Source: Streptomyces filamentosus
GTDB lineage: Bacteria > Actinomycetota > Actinomycetes > Streptomycetales > Streptomycetaceae
Direction of reading: 5' to 3'
Assembly (NCBI RefSeq): GCF_014654895.1
Contig: NZ_BNBE01000001.1
Location: forward strand, 682,001 to 746,000
DNA: 64,000 bases
Shown here: one piece after another, positions 8,355 through 18,700 of the stretch
How positions within the stretch are numbered: position 1 is the stretch's first letter
How the letters are laid out: the number at the start of each line of letters is the position of its first letter
The notes under the pieces: model-generated
Seen by the model: the letters and a program-made list of their open reading frames with translations, nothing else
The model's database searches: none
Told to the model about the DNA's origin: nothing
Program-made: the position numbers and the translations under genes

Positions 8355-11300
8355 TCAGGCCAGGGCGCCCGCCAGGGCGCGGACGGTCGGGTGGTCGTAG
8401 ACGGCGGAGACCGGGAGGGCCGCCGCGAAGCGCTCGTTCAGGCGGCCGATCATCCGCATGACGCGGAGCGAGTCGCCGCCCAGGACGAAGAAGGTGTCGT
8501 CGCGGCCGACGCGCTCCACGCCCAGGACCTCCGCCCAGACGGCGGCGACCTCCCTCTCCAGCTCGCCCTCGGGCGGGCTGTACGCGGCGCGGGCGGGCCC
8601 CGCGGGGCCGCGGGTCCGGCCGCCGGTGACGTAGGGCGCGATGTACTCGTTGGCCGGGTCGGGTCCGGCGAGGAGCCGGGCCGCCGGCTGTGCGAGGGCG
8701 GCCAGCAGGAGCTGCACGCCGCGCGCCGGGTCGATGCCGCGCAGGCCCCGGTGGCGGGCGGCGGCGGCCAGCGGGCTGCCCTCGTTCATGCCGGTGCCGT
8801 CCCACATGCTCCAGGCGACGCAGCGGACGGTCCGGCCCCGGGCGGTCCAGCGGTCGGCGTAGCCGTCGAGGGCCGCGTTGGCCGCCGCGTAGGCGCCGAA
8901 GGAGCTGCCGCCGAAGAAGCCGTTGACGGAGGAGAAGAGGACCGCCGCCGTGCCGGGGCGGGCCTCCAGGAGCCGTTCGACGGCCCGGGCGCCGCCCGCC
9001 TTGGGCCGCAGCATCGCGGCGAGCCCGTCCGCCGTCTCCGCGGTCAGGGTGTGGGCGTCGAGCTCCTCCCAGTGGCCGCGCACGTCGGCGCCGGCCAGGT
9101 GCAGCACGGCGTCCAGGGGGCGGCCCCACCGCTCCTCGGCGGCGGTCACCGCGGTCTCCAGGGCGTCGGCGTCGGCCGCGTCCACGGCCGCGTAGGCGAC
9201 CTCGCCGAGCTCCCTGAACTCCTCCAGGGCGGCCAGGCGTTCGCCGGTGAGCTCGGCCTCCGGGGTGCGGCCGGTGAGCAGCAGCCGGGCGCCGAGCGCG
9301 GACAGCAGGTAGCCGGCGACCTCCCGTCCGATGCCGCCGAGGCCGCCGGTGACGAGCGCGGTGCCGCCGGGGGGCAGGATCTCGCGGGGGACGGCGAGGG
9401 TGCCGGGTTCGGCGACGGGCCGCAGCCGCTGCACGTGGGCGACGCCGTCGCGGACGGCGCTGACGTCCTCCCCCGGCGCTCCGCGGACGGCGGCGACGGC
9501 CGCCGCGTCGTCGGCGCCGGCGCCGAGGTCGACGAGGCGGACGGCGTCGACGGTCCGCTCGGCGCGCGCGGTGCGCACCAGGGCGGTGAGCGCGGCGCGG
9601 GCCGGGTCGACGGTGTCGCCCTCGGCGACGGCGGCGGCGTGCCGGGTCAGGACGGTGACCTTGGCCCCGGGGGCGGCGGCCGCGAGGGCGCGCAGGGCGA
9701 ACAGGACGCCGGTGGCGGCGTGCAGCGGGTCGGTGTCCCCGGCCTCCGCGGTGTACTCCCAGGCGTGCAGGACGTGGGCGGGGACGCCGCCGAGTCCGGC
9801 GGCGAGGTGGTCGAGGGCGCGGGCGTGCTGGCCGGGGTCGTCCGGGTCGATGGTGACGGAGAGCGGGCCCTCGGCGCGCAGCGGGGAGCCGGGAGCGCCC
9901 CGCCGGACGACGGCGACCCGGGCGCCGGGTCCGGCCGTGGCGTCGGCGAGGGCGGCCGGCAGGGCGCTGTCGGCGGGGGCGTAGACGAGCAGGTCCTCGG
10001 CCGGGGGGCGGGCGGCGGCGGCCGGTGCCGCGGCGTCGGCGGCCGGGGCGGGCACCCAGACGGGTTCGAGGAGCCAGCTGTCGGCGGGCTCGTCCTCGGG
10101 CGGGGCGTCGTAGCGGCCCTCGGCGTAGGCGGCGGCGAGTTCGGCGCGCTGGATCTTGCCGCTGGCGGTCTTCGGGAACTCCGCCTCGGTGAGGGCGATC
10201 ACGGCGCGCGGGTGGAGGCCGATGTCGCGGGCGAGGGTGGTGGCGATGTCCTGGGCGAGGGTGTCCGGCGCGTGCGCGGCCGGCACGTGGAAGACGACCA
10301 CGCCGTCGGTGTCGCCGTCCCGCACGGGGCAGGCCGCCGCCCAGGTGGCGCGGACGCCGGGGACGGACTCGACGACGGCCTCGACCTCGTGGGAGGGGTA
10401 GTTGGCGCCGTTGACGATGAGCATGTCCTTGCTGCGGCCGGTGAGGGCCAGCCGGCCGTTCCACAGGAAGCCCAGGTCGCCGGTGTCGAACCAGCCGTCG
10501 TCGGTGAAGGAGGAGGCGTTGGCGTCGGGGTTGCCGTGGTATTCGCGCAGCAGGGTGGTGCCGGACACGTGCAGGTGTCCGACCTGTCCCTCGGGGAGGA
10601 GGCGGCCGTCCGGGCCGACGATGCGCAGGGCGACCCCGGCGACGGGAGCGCCGACGTCGGTGAAGGTGACGGCCCGCTCGGAGCCGTACGGCACCTCGAC
10701 GAGGTGGCCGTCGAGGCTGGCGGAGTCGACGCTGACGGTGCCGACGGAGGGGTCGTCGGGGTCGAGCCGGGAGTAGGTGACGCCGGAGGAGGTCTCCGAC
10801 ATGCCCCAGCAGGGCACCATGGCGTCGGCGGGCAGTCCGTGGGGGCGGAGCAGCCGGACGAAGCGGCGGGCGGTGCGGGCGACGACGGCCTCTCCGGCGT
10901 TGCAGATGTTGCGCAGCGAGGACAGGTCCCAGCTGCCCCGCTCGATGGCGTCGGCGTGTTCGTTGACGAGGGAGAAGGCGAAGTTGGGCGCCCAGGTGTT
11001 GGTGGCCCTCCACCGCTCGGTCAGGTCGAGCCAGGCGAGCGGGCGGCCGACGACGGCCTCGGTGCGGACGTTGACGTGCTCGCAGTTGAGGAAGACGTCC
11101 CGGACGTTGAACATGACGATGCCGCCGACGTGGTCGAGCGGCATCCAGTTGAGCGCGACCTCGTGCTCGGTGAAGCCGTTGGCCGCCACGGCCGCGTAGG
11201 TGCGGGCGACGAGGGAGCGGTTGGCGTGCCGGACGCACTTGGGGATGCCGGTGCTGCCCGAGGTGAGCAGGTTCAGGGCGTCCTGGTCGGGGGTGACGGG

Positions 11301-11825
11301 CTCGACGCGGCCGGGCGCGTGGGCCAGGAGCTCATCGACGGAGCGGACACGGATCTCCGGCTCGTCCCAGCGGGCGGCGAGCGAGCGGACCGGCTCGCGC
11401 AGGGTGGCGTCGGTGAGGACGACGGGCCGGTCGAGGAGGGTCCACGCGGCGCGCAGCTTGCGGGTGGCGGCGTTGTCGCGGGTGTAGTCGCGGGCCTCGC
11501 CCACCGGGGTGGGCAGGAGGCCGCCCAGGACGCAGGCCCAGAAGCCGGTGACGAAGGCGCGGTTGTCCTGGCACTGGAGCAGCACGGAGTCGCCGGGCCG
11601 CAGGCCGAGTTCCTGGAGGCCGCCGAGGACCCGCAGGCCCTCGTCGAGGAGTTCGGCGTAGGTCTGGCGTTCGTCGGTGCCGTCGGCGCGCACGTAGACG
11701 GTGCCGCGTCCGGCGGGGGACGCGGCGGCCTTGAGGAGCGCCTCCTGGAGGGTGCGCGCGGCGCCGGGCGGCACGACGGGCGCGGGTCCCTCGGCCAGGG
11801 CGGGGCGCGGCGGGGCTTGGGTCAT
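8355..11825 (-). CDS. Acyl-AMP ligase / ketoreductase / carrier protein tridomain (AL-KR-PCP)
   Basis: A 1156-aa megasynthase module. Residues 1-600 are an acyl-AMP ligase of the CoA-ligase/FAAL type: TSGSTGIPKC near 188, DGWFDTGDLGF, and the catalytic Lys in KTASGKIQR. Residues 700-1050 hold a KR with TGGLGGIG near 827, SSVNGF and the catalytic Tyr in GAYAAANAA. A carrier domain follows with LGGDSLRV near 1116. There is no KS, AT or condensation domain, so it activates an acid, reduces a keto group on it while carrier-bound, and hands it over, as a starter or hydroxy-acid unit (inference). It overlaps the upstream thioesterase by ATGA and closes the leftward operon. Confidence 0.85.
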   Translation of the reverse strand: MTQAPPRPALAEGPAPVVPPGAARTLQEALLKAAASPAGRGTVYVRADGTDERQTYAELLDEGLRVLGGLQELGLRPGDSVLLQCQDNRAFVTGFWACVLGGLLPTPVGEARDYTRDNAATRKLRAAWTLLDRPVVLTDATLREPVRSLAARWDEPEIRVRSVDELLAHAPGRVEPVTPDQDALNLLTSGSTGIPKCVRHANRSLVARTYAAVAANGFTEHEVALNWMPLDHVGGIVMFNVRDVFLNCEHVNVRTEAVVGRPLAWLDLTERWRATNTWAPNFAFSLVNEHADAIERGSWDLSSLRNICNAGEAVVARTARRFVRLLRPHGLPADAMVPCWGMSETSSGVTYSRLDPDDPSVGTVSVDSASLDGHLVEVPYGSERAVTFTDVGAPVAGVALRIVGPDGRLLPEGQVGHLHVSGTTLLREYHGNPDANASSFTDDGWFDTGDLGFLWNGRLALTGRSKDMLIVNGANYPSHEVEAVVESVPGVRATWAAACPVRDGDTDGVVVFHVPAAHAPDTLAQDIATTLARDIGLHPRAVIALTEAEFPKTASGKIQRAELAAAYAEGRYDAPPEDEPADSWLLEPVWVPAPAADAAAPAAAARPPAEDLLVYAPADSALPAALADATAGPGARVAVVRRGAPGSPLRAEGPLSVTIDPDDPGQHARALDHLAAGLGGVPAHVLHAWEYTAEAGDTDPLHAATGVLFALRALAAAAPGAKVTVLTRHAAAVAEGDTVDPARAALTALVRTARAERTVDAVRLVDLGAGADDAAAVAAVRGAPGEDVSAVRDGVAHVQRLRPVAEPGTLAVPREILPPGGTALVTGGLGGIGREVAGYLLSALGARLLLTGRTPEAELTGERLAALEEFRELGEVAYAAVDAADADALETAVTAAEERWGRPLDAVLHLAGADVRGHWEELDAHTLTAETADGLAAMLRPKAGGARAVERLLEARPGTAAVLFSSVNGFFGGSSFGAYAAANAALDGYADRWTARGRTVRCVAWSMWDGTGMNEGSPLAAAARHRGLRGIDPARGVQLLLAALAQPAARLLAGPDPANEYIAPYVTGGRTRGPAGPARAAYSPPEGELEREVAAVWAEVLGVERVGRDDTFFVLGGDSLRVMRMIGRLNERFAAALPVSAVYDHPTVRALAGALA

Positions 11826-12640
11826 GAGGATGCCTCCGGGTCGGTGGGCGGGAGGGTCCGGGTGGTCTCCAGTGCCGCGACCACGGCGGCCACCGCCTCC
11901 GGCGTCATGTCGTTGACGAAGTAGTGGCCGCCGGGGACGTGGACGACGTCCCGGGGCGGCGCGGTGGTGCGCTCGCCCCAGGCGGCGGCGTCGGCCGCGG
12001 TGACGACGGTGTCCGCGTCGCCCCGCAGCGGGAGGACGGGGAAGGGCAGCGGCGGGGCGCCGGGGTCGCCCCGGTGGGTCTCCCACAGGGCGAAGTCGGC
12101 GCGCAGCAGCGGCAGCAGGAACTCCATGAAGGAGGCGTTGGCGAGCAGCCGGTCGGGGAGGCCGCCGAGGGCGCGGACCCCGGCGAGGAAGTCCTCGTCG
12201 GAGAGGGCGTGCAGCGGCTCGGTGCGGGCCGGCAGGTGCGGGGCCCTGTGGCCGGCGGCGATGAGCAGCCGGGGCGGTTCGGCGCCGCGGCGCACCAGTT
12301 CGCGGGCGGTCTCCGCGCCCAGGACGGCGCCCGCGCAGTGCCCGTACACGGCGTACGGGACGGTGGTGTACGGGCGCAGGGCGAGGGCGCAGGCGCGGGC
12401 GAGGGGGCCGACGCCGGAGGGCAGCGCGTCGCGGGCCCGGTCCTCGCGGCCGGGCGGCTGGACGGCGACGACCTCGACGTCCTCGGGGAGCAGGTCGGGC
12501 CAGGAGCGGTAGAGGGAGGCGCCCATTCCGGCGTACGGGAAGCACAGCAGCCTCAGCCGGGGGCGCCCCGGGCGCGCGGCACGGCGCACCCAGGGCGATT
12601 CGGCGGTGAAGGCGGGCGGTGCGGCGGCGGGCGCGGTCAC
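11822..12640 (-). CDS. Discrete thioesterase with cysteine nucleophile
   Basis: A 272-aa alpha/beta-hydrolase of the type II thioesterase family, starting at GTG 12640 within the upstream NRPS stop. The nucleophile elbow reads YGHCAGAVLG, so Cys replaces the usual Ser. The acid is in RGDADTVVTA and the His in PGGHYFVND. Cys-type thioesterases are known from beta-lactone-forming and other acyl-transferring NRPS systems, where the thioester intermediate favours aminolysis or strained ring closure over hydrolysis. Here it lies between an NRPS and the AL-KR-PCP protein. It may edit or transfer the acyl chain; the exact role is unknown. Confidence 0.85.
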   Translation of the reverse strand: MTAPAAAPPAFTAESPWVRRAARPGRPRLRLLCFPYAGMGASLYRSWPDLLPEDVEVVAVQPPGREDRARDALPSGVGPLARACALALRPYTTVPYAVYGHCAGAVLGAETARELVRRGAEPPRLLIAAGHRAPHLPARTEPLHALSDEDFLAGVRALGGLPDRLLANASFMEFLLPLLRADFALWETHRGDPGAPPLPFPVLPLRGDADTVVTAADAAAWGERTTAPPRDVVHVPGGHYFVNDMTPEAVAAVVAALETTRTLPPTDPEASS

Positions 12641-15600
12641 GAGGCCCTCCTGCGGGTGATGGCCGGGAGGGCCGGGGCGGCGGCGGGGCTGCGGCCGGCG
12701 AGGAGCCGGGCGAGCGCGGTGGGCGTGGGGAAGAGGAAGAGGTCCTGGAGGGAGACCTCCAGGGGCACCCGCTGGCGCAGCCGGACGAGCATGCGTCCGG
12801 CGTCGAGGGAGCCGCCGCCGAGGTCCATGAAGTCGTCGTCGGCACCGTAGCGGATCTCGCCGAGGACCTCGGCCCACAGTTCGGCGATCGTCGTCTCCAG
12901 GCCCTCGGCGGGCTGCCGGTAGGGGGCGCGGACCCGCCAGCGGGTCCAGTCCTCGGGGGGCAGGGCTCGGCGGTCGACCTTCTTGTTGGCGTTGCGCGGA
13001 AGCTGTTCGAGGTGGGCGAAGGCGATCGGGATCATGTAGTCGGGGAGCCGCTCGGCGAGGAAGTCCCGCAGGGCGGTGCCCGGGAGGGCCTCGTGGCCGG
13101 GACGGGTCACCAGGCAGGCGACCAGCTGGGTGTCGCCGGCGGCGGAGCGGACGGGGACGACGGCGGCCTCTGCGGTGGCCGGGTGGGAGAGCAGCGCGGC
13201 CTCCACGTCGCCGAGTTCGACCCGGCAGCCGCGGACCTTGACCATGTCGTCGGTCCTGCCGTGGTGTTCGAGCAGGCCGTCGGGGCGGTAGCGGCCGAGG
13301 TCGCCGGAGCGGTAGAGGCGGCTGCCGGCGGGGCCGTGGGCGTCGGGCCGGAAGCGGTCGGCGGTGAGCGCCGGGTCGCCCAGGTAGCCGAGGGCGGCCT
13401 CCGGGCTGCCGAACCAGATCTCGCCGAGGGCGCCGGCCGGCAGGAGTTCGCCCTCGTCGCCGAGGATCCGCATCCGGACGCCGGGGTTGGCCCGGCCGAT
13501 GGGCGGCGGGGCGAGCCGGTCGCTCGCGGTCGCGGTGGAGGCGGTGAGGCGCTTCTCCCAGGGCTGGAGCGGGCTGGCGACGAACAGCGCCTCGTGGCAG
13601 CCGTAGCCGACGGCGGCCTCGAAGGGCAGGTCGGAGGGGCCCCACCGGTGCAGCTTCTCGCCGCCCATGATGAGGACCCGGACGGAGGTGTCCGCGGGCC
13701 AGGGGAGCCGCTGGAGGCTGTCGCCGATGGAGGTGACGACGAAGACGGAGTGGATGCCGCTCGCGACGACCCAGTCCCGGAAGGCGGGCGGGTCGGCGAG
13801 GACCTGGGGTTCGGCGACGTGGACGGTGGCGCCGACGACGAGCATCCGGGCGACCTCGGCCATGGTGGTGCCGAAGCCGGTGGGGGTCGTCCAGCTGCCG
13901 CGGTCCCCCGGGCCGAGGAGCGTCGCGTCGGCGAAGGAGGCGCCGGCGTGGACGATCACCCGGTGCTGGCCCTGGACGGCCTTGGGTTCGCCGGTGGAGC
14001 CGGACGTCTGCATGACGTAGGCGAGGTCGTCGGGGCGGACGTCGAGGCCGGGGTCCTGGTCGGACAGGGCGGCCAGTTCGCCGTCGAGGGCGTCCCGGAG
14101 CAGGGTGCGGTCCGGGAGGACGCCGGCGGCGGGGGCCTGGGCGGAGGTGACGACCAGCCGGGGCGGCACCTTGGCGAAGACGCCCTCCAGCCGGCCGGCC
14201 GGGGCCGCCGGGTCGATCGGGAGGACGACGCCGCCCGCCTTGTGCACGGCGAGCAGCGCCTCGATCCACTCGGTCGAGCGGGGCAGGCTGAGGGCGACGA
14301 CGTCGCCGCGGCCGAGTCCCCGGGCGATCAGGTGGTGGGCCAGCCGGTTGGCGCGGGCGTTCAGTTCGCCGTACGTGACGCGCTCGGCGCCGCGGACGAC
14401 GGCGAGGGTGCCGGGCGAGCGCCGGGCGTGCTGTTCGACGAGCGTGTGCAGCGCGTCGCGCGGCTCCCAGCGGTCGGGGACGTCGCTGAACTCGTGGAGC
14501 AGTTCGTGGACGTCCTGCTCGTCCAGCATGTCGAGCCGGTGGTGCGGGAGGTCCGGGGCGTCGAGTCCGGAGCGCAGCAGCCGCAGGAAGTGGCGGGCCA
14601 GCGCGTCCACGGTGCGCCGGGCGAACACGTCGGAGCGGTAGCGGATCTCGGCGGCGCCGCCGGGGGTGACGACCAGTTCGAGTTCGGCCTCCGTGGCGGG
14701 GGCGGTGGCCTCCGTGGCGTGCCAGCCGTCCGGCAGGGCCGGGCGCAGGGCGACGACGGAGGCGTACGGGCTGGGGCTCTGGCCGGAGACCAGGCGCCCG
14801 GCGAGCTGGGCGAGCAGCGGCACGGGCAGCGTCGCCTCGTCGAGTCCGCGCCGCAGGCCCTCCGCCACCTGGGCGGCGACGGCCCGCAGGCCGCCCGTGG
14901 CGGTCACCACGGGCAGGACCTCGGCGACGGCGCCGCGGGGGCGGCGGCCCGGGCGCGGCCGGTCGGTCTCCACGCCGAGGACCAGTTCGCTCGACCGGGA
15001 CCACCGGTGCAGCACGAGCGCCCAGGCGGCGACGAGGGCGGCGCCGCCGGGGACGGTGCCGGCCGGTCCGCCGGTGAGGGCGGCGGCCGGGGCGAGGAGG
15101 TCGCCGGGGAGGACGAAGCGGTGCCGGGCCCAGGCGGCCGGCACGGTGCGGTCGCCGGGGGCGGGGACGCGGGGCAGCGCGGTGTCGAAGGGGACGCCGA
15201 GCAGTTCCTCGCGCAGCCGGGCGAGCTGGTCGCCGGTGGGCCGGCCCGGCTCCGCCACGAGGGCGGGGGCCGGGGCCGGGGCGGGGACGGGCCCCGCCGG
15301 GTCCTGCGCGCACAGCTCCGCGAGGCGGTCCAGGAGGAGGCCCGCGTCCGCGTGGTCGACCAGCAGCCGGTCGAGGACCAGGGAGAGCCGGAGGCCGGAC
15401 GGGGTGGCGGCGATCAGGGCCCGCGCCAGGCTGGGGCCGCTGCCGCCGGGGTCCGCGTCCTCGCCGGGCTCGCTCTCGAAGCGCTCCAGGAGGAGCGCGG
15501 CGGTGTCCTCCGGCACCTCGATCCGGCGGACCGTGATCTCCGCCGCGGCGGGGTCGGTCACGAGGGATCCGTCGGGCCGCCGCAGGGTCGCCGCGAAGCT

Positions 15601-15789
15601 GTCCGGGTGTTCGGCGGCCAGGGTGCGCAGGGCCGCTTCGAGCCGGTCCGCGCCGAGCGGGGCGGGCGGTTCGAGGCGCAGGGCGAGCCGGCGGACCCCG
15701 GAGGTCCGCGCGACGGTCAGGAACCTTTCGAGCGCGGGGTCCACCGCCGTCCTGGCGTCGGCCGGGAACACCGTTCCTCGGTCGCTCAC
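12637..15789 (-). CDS. NRPS: degenerate condensation domain - atypical adenylation domain - PCP
   Basis: A 1050-aa protein with a GTG start at 15789 overlapping the previous NRPS stop. Residues 1-430 have a condensation-domain outline but lack HHxxxDG (only DHADAG is recognisable), so catalysis is doubtful. The A domain has the ATP motif TSGSTGEPKA near 596 and SGDLGRYRPDG. The A4 segment is GFGTTMAE instead of FDxSxxE, so the Asp that binds the alpha-amine is Gly, and A5 reads GYGCHE instead of YGPTE. A10 (NKKVDR) is present. The PCP serine is in LGGGSLDAG near 993. This points to a substrate without an ordinary alpha-amino group, for example an aryl or beta-amino acid (inference). Confidence 0.88.
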   Translation of the reverse strand: MSDRGTVFPADARTAVDPALERFLTVARTSGVRRLALRLEPPAPLGADRLEAALRTLAAEHPDSFAATLRRPDGSLVTDPAAAEITVRRIEVPEDTAALLLERFESEPGEDADPGGSGPSLARALIAATPSGLRLSLVLDRLLVDHADAGLLLDRLAELCAQDPAGPVPAPAPAPALVAEPGRPTGDQLARLREELLGVPFDTALPRVPAPGDRTVPAAWARHRFVLPGDLLAPAAALTGGPAGTVPGGAALVAAWALVLHRWSRSSELVLGVETDRPRPGRRPRGAVAEVLPVVTATGGLRAVAAQVAEGLRRGLDEATLPVPLLAQLAGRLVSGQSPSPYASVVALRPALPDGWHATEATAPATEAELELVVTPGGAAEIRYRSDVFARRTVDALARHFLRLLRSGLDAPDLPHHRLDMLDEQDVHELLHEFSDVPDRWEPRDALHTLVEQHARRSPGTLAVVRGAERVTYGELNARANRLAHHLIARGLGRGDVVALSLPRSTEWIEALLAVHKAGGVVLPIDPAAPAGRLEGVFAKVPPRLVVTSAQAPAAGVLPDRTLLRDALDGELAALSDQDPGLDVRPDDLAYVMQTSGSTGEPKAVQGQHRVIVHAGASFADATLLGPGDRGSWTTPTGFGTTMAEVARMLVVGATVHVAEPQVLADPPAFRDWVVASGIHSVFVVTSIGDSLQRLPWPADTSVRVLIMGGEKLHRWGPSDLPFEAAVGYGCHEALFVASPLQPWEKRLTASTATASDRLAPPPIGRANPGVRMRILGDEGELLPAGALGEIWFGSPEAALGYLGDPALTADRFRPDAHGPAGSRLYRSGDLGRYRPDGLLEHHGRTDDMVKVRGCRVELGDVEAALLSHPATAEAAVVPVRSAAGDTQLVACLVTRPGHEALPGTALRDFLAERLPDYMIPIAFAHLEQLPRNANKKVDRRALPPEDWTRWRVRAPYRQPAEGLETTIAELWAEVLGEIRYGADDDFMDLGGGSLDAGRMLVRLRQRVPLEVSLQDLFLFPTPTALARLLAGRSPAAAPALPAITRRRAS

Positions 15790-18700
15790 AGGGCCGCTCC
15801 CTTCGTCGGCGCGCCGGATCCGCCGTTCTCCAGCAGCGCGGCGACCTGCTCGTCGTCGCTGTCCTCGACCATCGCGAGGACGTCGAGGACGCTCTGCCGG
15901 CGGCTGCGGGTCCGCTCCAGGAGGGCGTCGACCGCGAGGGCGGTGCCGGACACGGTGGGGTTGCGGAAGAAGTCCGCGATGGGCAGTTCCACGCCGAAGA
16001 CGGCCTTGACCTTCGGGGCGATGCGGATCGCCTGGAGGCTGGTGCCGCCGAGGGCGAAGAAGTTGTCGTGGTTGCCGACCCTCGGCGCGGCGAGGAGCGG
16101 CTTGAACACCTCCTCCGCGAGGAGCCGTTCGGTCTCGGTGCGGTCGCCGTCGTCGGTGTCCTCGTCCAGCGGGGCGAACTCGACGGCGGGCAGCGCCTTG
16201 CGGTCCACCTTGCCGCTGGCGGTGAGCGGGATGTCGTCCAGCGGCACCAGGAAGGTGGGGACCATGGTCGGCGGCAGCCGGTCCGCGAGGTTGGTGCGCA
16301 CCGAGTCCAGGTGCAGCGGGCCGTCCGGGGCGCCGACGACGTAGGCGACGAGGAGGTTGTCGCCGCGCGGGCCGGTCACCACGTGGGCGACGGCCTGGCC
16401 GATCTCGGGGACGGCGAGCAGCGCGGCCTCGACCTCGCCGAGCTCGATGCGCACGCCGCGGACCTTGACCTGGCGGTCGACGCGGCCGCGGAAGACGATG
16501 TCGCCGTCGGCCTGCCAGCCGGCGAGGTCGCCGGTGAGGTACATCCGGGAGCCGGGCGGGCCGTAGGGGTCGGGCCGGAAGCGCTCGGCGGTCTGGTCGG
16601 GCCGGCCGAGGTAGCCGCGGCCGAGGCCGGCGCCGGCGACGGCGAGCTCGCCGCAGGCCGACGGGGGCAGCAGGTCGAGCTTCTCGTCGAGGACGTACGC
16701 CCGGTGGTTGCGCATCGCGCGGCCGATCGGCGGGGAGGCGTGCCAGGTGCCCTCGCAGCGCTTGGCGATGACGGTGACGGTGGTCTCCGTCGGGCCGTAG
16801 CCGTTCCAGAAGGCGCGGCCGCCGGCCGCCCAGCGGGTGGTGAGCTCGCCGCTGAAGGCCTCGCCGCCGACGAAGCAGACCCGCAGCTCGGGGTAGTTCT
16901 CCGGGGTGAGCAGGTCCATGATCGCCGGCGGGAGGTCGATCACGGTGATGCGCCGCTCGCTCAGGATCCGGTCGAGGACGGAGATGTCCCGGCGCTCGTC
17001 CTCGTCGGCGAGGTAGACGCTCGCGCCGCTGAGGAGCGCGCCGAAGAGCTCGAAGACGGAGACGTCGAATCCGGTGGAGGCGAAGGCGAGGAAGCGGTCG
17101 TCGGCGGTGAGGCCGAACATCTCCTGGGTGGTGCGGACGAAGTTGGTGACGTTGCGGTGCTCGACGAGGACGCCCTTGGGGCGGCCGGTGGAGCCCGAGG
17201 TGAAGATCGAGTAGGCCAGGTCGGCCGGGTCGACCGCCACCTCCGGCGCGGTGTCCCGCTCCTCGGCGCCGAGGGTCTCGACGTCGATCAGCTGCCAGGG
17301 CCCGTCGGGGAGTTCGCCCGCGGTCGTGGCGTCGCCGAGGACGACGCGCACGCCGGCGTCGGTGAGAACGGCCTCGTTGCGGGAGGCCGGGTTGCCCAGG
17401 TCGAGCGGCACGTAGGCGGCGCCGGACTTGAGGACGGCGAGGACGGCCTCGACGAGGAGCGGGGTGCGGCGCATGGCGACGCCGATCAGCTCGCCGGGGG
17501 CGGCGCCGAGTTCGGCGAGCCGGTGGGCGAGCGCGTTGGCCCGGCGGTCCAGTTCGCGGTACGTGAGGGTGCCGTGGGGGCCGGTGACGGCGGTGCGGTC
17601 GGGGTGGGCGGCGGCCGCGGCGGCGAACACCCCGTGCACGGTCTCGCCCTCCTCCGGCTCGCCGGCGGGGGCGTTCCAGCGGGTCAGGATGGCGCGCCGC
17701 TCGTCCTCGGTGGCCAGCGGGGCGCGGGCGAAGGACGCCTCGGGGTCGGCGCAGAGGGTGCGCAGCTGGCCGAGGTAGCGGTCGAGGAAGAGCCGGGCGG
17801 TGTCGGGGGCGTACAGGCTGGTGGCGTAGCGGACCCGCAGGACGGGCGCCTCGGCGTCGAGTTCGGCGGAGAGCGCGAACTCGAAGGGCGAGCTGCCGGT
17901 GTCGAGCTGCTCCAGGGTGATCGTGAGGTCCCCGGCGTCGGCCTGCCGCTGGGCGGACGGCGCGATCTCGAAGCCGATCTGGACGAGCGGCAGCCGGCCC
18001 TGGTCGGGCTCGACGCCGGCCGCGGACAGCAGCCGCTTGAAGGGGAGCCCGCCGTGCTCGTCGGCCGCGATCCGGGCCTCGTGCGTGAGGCGGACCAGGT
18101 CGGAGAAGGAGGTGGCGCCGTCGGTGTCGACCCGGACGGGCAGCAGCTGGCCGCAGTCGCCGACCAGCAGGTCGGGGTCGAAGGTGCCGAAGACGTCGCC
18201 GGGCACGCCGATGAGCAGGTCGGTGCGCGAGGTGAGGCGGCCGACCAGGGCGAAGTACGCGGCGAGCAGCACGTCCCGGACGGGGACGCCGAGCCGGCCG
18301 GCCAGGGCGGCGGCGGACTGCGCGAGCGGTTCGTCGAGGGCGCGCTGGACGGTGCCGGCGGTGAGGTCGAGGACGAGTCCGCGCGGCCGGTCGGGGGCGA
18401 TCTCGGTGCTCTCCCAGCCGGAGAGCGCGCCGCGCCACCAGTTCCAGTGGCCGGTGGCCTCCTCGGACTCGGCCCATTCGCGCTGCCAGGCGGCGTAGGC
18501 GCCGAACTGGGGGCGGGCCGGCCGGTCCTGCGGCGCGGAGCCGCCGGTGCGGGCGGCGTAGGCGGCGGCGAGCTCGCGCAGCACGACCTCGGCGGAGCGG
18601 GGGTCGAAGACCAGGTGGTGGGTGAACCACAGCAGGACGTGGCGGTCCTCGGCGACCTTCAGGAGCCGGAGCCGGACCAGCGGTCCGCCGTCCAGGTCGA

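Noticed and set aside
8328..11924. A 1198-codon open frame on the plus strand opposite the AL-KR-PCP gene
   Set aside because: Composition is Gly/Val/Arg-rich without domain motifs; it is the expected antisense shadow of a high-GC gene. The same applies to long antisense frames such as 1751-2926, 14666-16009, 16068-18959 and 24825-28397.
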